Source of the DNA: VFKE01 sp043758025
Lineage (GTDB): Bacteria; Verrucomicrobiota; Verrucomicrobiia; Verrucomicrobiales; Verrucomicrobiaceae
Assembly (NCBI GenBank): GCA_043758025.1
Contig: JAYVOH010000277.1
Location: 1-8,981, forward strand
Direction of reading: 5' to 3'
Length of the DNA stretch: 8,981 nucleotides
The notes below the pieces were generated by a model. The model had not been told where the DNA came from and searched no databases. It was given only the letters and a program-made list of their open reading frames with translations. The position numbers were made by a program, and so were the translations under genes. This document shows, piece by piece, positions 6,800-8,981 of the stretch. Within the stretch, counting starts at the first letter, position 1. Every line of letters begins with the position of its first letter.

Positions 6800-7597
6800 A
6801 TGTCTTCACATATGTTGAAATCTTCTACTTTTGCGCTTTTTATGGCTGCGGGAGTCCTGGGTTCTCATGTGCAGGGACAGACCGACGACAAAATAGAGAT
6901 CAGGGAATTGAAGGCCACCTTGCAAATCTCTGCGGCGAAGATACAGGATTTGGAGACAAAGGCCGCCAATGATAAGGGACAGGTCAATGCGCAAAAAGAA
7001 AGCCTCGCCGCTGCCAATCTTGATTGCCAGCAAGCCAGGGAAAATTTTGACAAACTGAGGCTGCAGAACGAAGGACTTGGGATTGCGGCGCTGGACAATT
7101 CAAACTCCAGCCTGCGGCAGGGACTGCTCTCTGCTCTTAGTGACTTGCGCATATTGGAGCAGCAAAAACGTTTACTCTCAGAAGCGTTGATCAGTCTCTC
7201 GGAGACTGCTCTCTCTTATGCCAAAAGCAATCCCCAAGGTGATTCATCTGCAGGGAAAATAGAATTGGACAAGGCCCTGGCTACTGCCGAAAAAGCGTTA
7301 GGTGTCCACGGAAAAAAAAGTGTTGATTCCAATCAAGATAACAACAACGACTTGCACAACGCACGTATCGTCAGCATCAAGGAAGAGATGGGCATTGCCG
7401 TCCTCAATGTCGGCTTCCGTCAGGGTGTCCGACCGGGCATGCCCTTCTCCATCTTTCGTGAGGACAAGCCCGTAGCCCATGCACTGATTGTTGACGTGCG
7501 CCAGGGCATATGCGCCGCCGTGTTGAGTGATCTGGTCAGTAAGGATGAACCTGTAAAAATCGGAGATACCGGCCGTGTCGAAACATCAAAAGGTTAA
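6800..7597 (+). CDS. exported coiled-coil protein with FlgT-C-like tail, embedded in the S10 operon
   Basis: The family is unrecognised and the function unknown. From the ATG at 6800 the product has 265 residues; an in-frame ATG at 6812 gives 261 and a more typical signal peptide. The N-terminus is Lys followed by the hydrophobic STFALFMAAGVLGSHVQG with a likely cleavage before QTDDK (about residue 26), and there is no lipobox cysteine. Residues about 28-165 are a mostly heptad-like, Gln/Lys/Glu/Ala-rich coiled coil. An Asn/Asp-rich linker (about 170-186) leads to a compact beta-rich domain (about 187-261) with GFRQGVRPGM (205-214) and a late GD (255-256). This resembles FlgT C-terminal-type domains seen in PVC secreted proteins (from memory). 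The gene lies 34 nt after rpsS and 13 nt before rplV on the same strand, so it is almost certainly co-transcribed. An upstream in-frame ATG at 6617 lies inside rpsS and is not credible. There is no Shine-Dalgarno. A periplasmic or envelope role is inferred. Confidence 0.85.
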   Translation: MSSHMLKSSTFALFMAAGVLGSHVQGQTDDKIEIRELKATLQISAAKIQDLETKAANDKGQVNAQKESLAAANLDCQQARENFDKLRLQNEGLGIAALDNSNSSLRQGLLSALSDLRILEQQKRLLSEALISLSETALSYAKSNPQGDSSAGKIELDKALATAEKALGVHGKKSVDSNQDNNNDLHNARIVSIKEEMGIAVLNVGFRQGVRPGMPFSIFREDKPVAHALIVDVRQGICAAVLSDLVSKDEPVKIGDTGRVETSKG

Positions 7598-7610
7598 CAA
7601 AAGAACAGTC

Positions 7611-8033
7611 ATGGAAGTCAAAGCAATTCATAAATACGCCCGCATCTCTGACCAAAAGGCCAGGGAAGTCACGCGAGCCATTACGGGAATGCCCGTCTCT
7701 CATGCGCTGAATGTCCTCAATTTCACGCCAAAAAAAGCTGCAATGCTTATCGGCAAGGTTTTGCGCTCGGCGATTGCCAATGCCGAGAACAATCATGAAC
7801 TCGATGCGGATGACTTGTTCATCAAAAGCGCGGTTGCCACCAAGGGCCCCATTCTTCATCGCATCATGCCTCGCGCCCGAGGATCAGCCGGCGCTATCAA
7901 GAAGCGCATGAGTCACATCACTGTGATTCTCGCTGAGAAAGAGGCTGACACCAAGGAAGAAGCAGAGGCCACCAGCGGGAATGTGGCTCCAGTATCCAAG
8001 AAAAAGGCGGCACGACGCGCCCGTAAAAAATAA
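7611..8033 (+). CDS. rplV: 50S ribosomal protein L22
   Basis: L22 binds all 23S rRNA domains, and its beta-hairpin lines the exit tunnel opposite L4. The 140-residue product starts MEVKAIHKYARISDQKAREV and has MPVSHALNVLNFTPKKAA (27-44) and the tunnel hairpin GPILHRIMPRARGSAGAIKK (79-98) ending RMSHITVIL. A tail of about 30 residues, acidic then Lys/Arg-rich (111-140), makes it longer than the 110 residues of E. coli; such tails are common. The GTG at 7575 would overlap the preceding gene by 23 nt and add 12 unconserved residues, so the ATG at 7611 is preferred. No clear Shine-Dalgarno is present. Confidence 0.95.
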   Translation: MEVKAIHKYARISDQKAREVTRAITGMPVSHALNVLNFTPKKAAMLIGKVLRSAIANAENNHELDADDLFIKSAVATKGPILHRIMPRARGSAGAIKKRMSHITVILAEKEADTKEEAEATSGNVAPVSKKKAARRARKK

Positions 8034-8066
8034 TCCGAAAGAACGAAACACGAGATCACATAACAT

Positions 8067-8768
8067 ATGGGACAGAAAGTTAATCCAATCGTATTCCGCC
8101 TCGCCGTCACCAAGGACTGGCGCTCCAAGTGGTTTGCACCTGACAAGGAATACACAGAATTCCTTCACAGCGATCTCGCGGTGAGAAAATATCTCAAAGA
8201 CAAGCTATCGACTGCTGCGCTTGCCAAGATTGTCATCGAGCGTGCATGGAATCTGGTCCGTGTCACTCTCCACACCGCCCGCCCAGGGCTGGTAATTGGT
8301 CGCAAGGGCCAGGAAATCGAAGTGATGAGCGCAGAGATTTCCAAAATGTGTGGCGGCAAGCAGGTCAAGATCGACATTCTTGAAATCAAACAGCCTGAAC
8401 TTGATGCGCAGCTTGTCGCGGAGTCTGTGGCCACACAGCTTGAACGTCGAATTTCATTCCGTCGGGCCATGAAGCGCGCAGTTCAGACGGCCATGGACAT
8501 GGGAGCCGAGGGAATTCGTATTCGTTGCGCCGGCCGCTTGGGTGGGGCTGACATCGCCCGTGCAGAACAATATCGTCAGGGCAAAGTCCCTCTCCAGACG
8601 TTGCGCATTCCCATTGATTATGGATTCACGGAAGCAAAGACGGTTTATGGTCTCATAGGCGTCAAATGCTGGTTGAACCGCAAACCGGAAGTCGAAGGCG
8701 AACAGCAGCCCCAACGTCGTCCGGCAGGACGTCGTTCAGGAGATCGCGAGCGGCAAATGCAAGGCTAA
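8067..8768 (+). CDS. rpsC: 30S ribosomal protein S3
   Basis: S3 lies at the mRNA entry channel of the 30S subunit and contributes to its helicase activity. The 233-residue product has family length. It has MGQKVNPIVFRLAV at the start, a KH type II domain (about 38-110) with the RNA-binding GRKG loop at 78-81 in RPGLVIGRKGQEIE, and the C-terminal domain with ERRISFRRAMKRAVQ, GIRIRCAGRLGGADIAR and VPLQTLRIPIDYG. The end is a variable Arg/Gln-rich tail after WLNRKPE. No strong Shine-Dalgarno precedes the ATG, although a GAG lies about 12 nt upstream. Confidence 0.97.
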   Translation: MGQKVNPIVFRLAVTKDWRSKWFAPDKEYTEFLHSDLAVRKYLKDKLSTAALAKIVIERAWNLVRVTLHTARPGLVIGRKGQEIEVMSAEISKMCGGKQVKIDILEIKQPELDAQLVAESVATQLERRISFRRAMKRAVQTAMDMGAEGIRIRCAGRLGGADIARAEQYRQGKVPLQTLRIPIDYGFTEAKTVYGLIGVKCWLNRKPEVEGEQQPQRRPAGRRSGDRERQMQG

Positions 8769-8795
8769 CTCATTCTATCAACCCCCTTAAACCTT

Positions 8796-8800
8796 AGGAG
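8796..8800 (+). promoter_or_regulatory. Shine-Dalgarno sequence of rplP
   Basis: AGGAG ends 8 nt before the rplP ATG. It is the strongest Shine-Dalgarno match in the window, in contrast to most starts here, which have none. Confidence 0.8.
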
Positions 8801-8808
8801 ATACCCCA

Positions 8809-8981
8809 ATGGCACTTTTGCCCAGCAGAGTAAAATATCGCAAGGCGCACCGCGGAAGTCGTGCAGGTAATGCCACGACTGGAAACAAAGTGAGTTTCGG
8901 TGAGTATGGACTTCAGACACTTGACCGAGGCTGGATCAAAAACAACCAGATCGAAGCTTGTCGAGTCGCGATAACGCGTCA
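8809..8981 (+). CDS. rplP: 50S ribosomal protein L16 (partial, runs off the window)
   Basis: L16 is a 50S protein near the A-site tRNA elbow and one of the last to join. The first 57 codons are present: MALLPSRVKYRKAHRGSRAG, then VSFGEYGLQTLDRGWIKNNQ and IEACRVAITR, which align with the canonical L16 N-terminus (KxRKxHKG, VSFGxFGL, QIEAARxAxTR). The open frame continues to the window edge. A strong Shine-Dalgarno fixes the start. Its place after rpsC is the standard S10-operon order, and rpmC and rpsQ would be expected next. Confidence 0.95.
   Translation, partial: MALLPSRVKYRKAHRGSRAGNATTGNKVSFGEYGLQTLDRGWIKNNQIEACRVAITR

Noticed and set aside
7575..7610. GTG start adding 12 residues to L22
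   Set aside because: It would overlap the preceding gene, and the extra residues are not part of the L22 family.
1..8981. CRISPR array, insertion sequence, tRNA/rRNA gene or phage genes
   Set aside because: No spaced repeats, terminal inverted repeats, transposase, integrase or structural RNA pattern was seen on either strand.

Overview
The window is a bacterial ribosomal-protein superoperon read entirely on the + strand. The str cluster (rpsL, rpsG, fusA) runs into the S10 cluster (rpsJ, rplC, rplD, rplW, rplB, rpsS, rplV, rpsC, start of rplP) with only 26 nt between fusA and rpsJ and no tuf gene. That junction, roughly balanced base composition, L2 sequence details and an embedded secreted coiled-coil protein with a FlgT-C-like tail suggest the Planctomycetes-Verrucomicrobia-Chlamydiae (PVC) group, most likely a Verrucomicrobiota member. 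This placement is inference. Bacteroidota share the missing tuf, but their L2 active-site loop reads differently.

Layout: 1-550 is upstream and leader DNA with no convincing gene, apart from a possible 3' end of a reading frame at 2-163. It holds a 12-bp palindrome (359-370), two tandem UUCG-capped hairpins (407-424 and 432-453) and an upstream C-rich arm (390-396) that could pair with half of the first hairpin. Then come rpsL 551-952, rpsG 988-1461, fusA 1503-3656, rpsJ 3683-3991, rplC 4019-4666, rplD 4690-5298, rplW 5300-5584, rplB 5620-6462, rpsS 6487-6765, a non-ribosomal gene at 6800-7597, rplV 7611-8033, rpsC 8067-8768 and partial rplP 8809-8981. Gaps are 1 to 41 nt and no internal terminator is evident, so one long transcript is likely.

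The genes supply ribosomal proteins of both subunits plus the translocase EF-G. S12 lies at the decoding centre. S7, S19 and S10 belong to the 30S head and S3 to the mRNA entry region. L2, L3, L4, L22 and L23 surround the peptidyl-transferase centre and exit tunnel of the 50S, and L16 is near the A-site tRNA. All look intact and functional.

The outstanding oddity is the gene between rpsS and rplV. Its roughly 265-residue product has a signal peptide, a long coiled coil and a small beta-rich C-terminal domain with a GxRxGVxPGM motif, so an apparently exported protein is co-transcribed with ribosomal proteins at one of the most conserved junctions in bacteria. Other points are the near absence of Shine-Dalgarno sequences (clear only at rplC and rplP), Asn replacing the usual second His in the L2 DHPH motif, and a possible attenuator-like leader ahead of rpsL.
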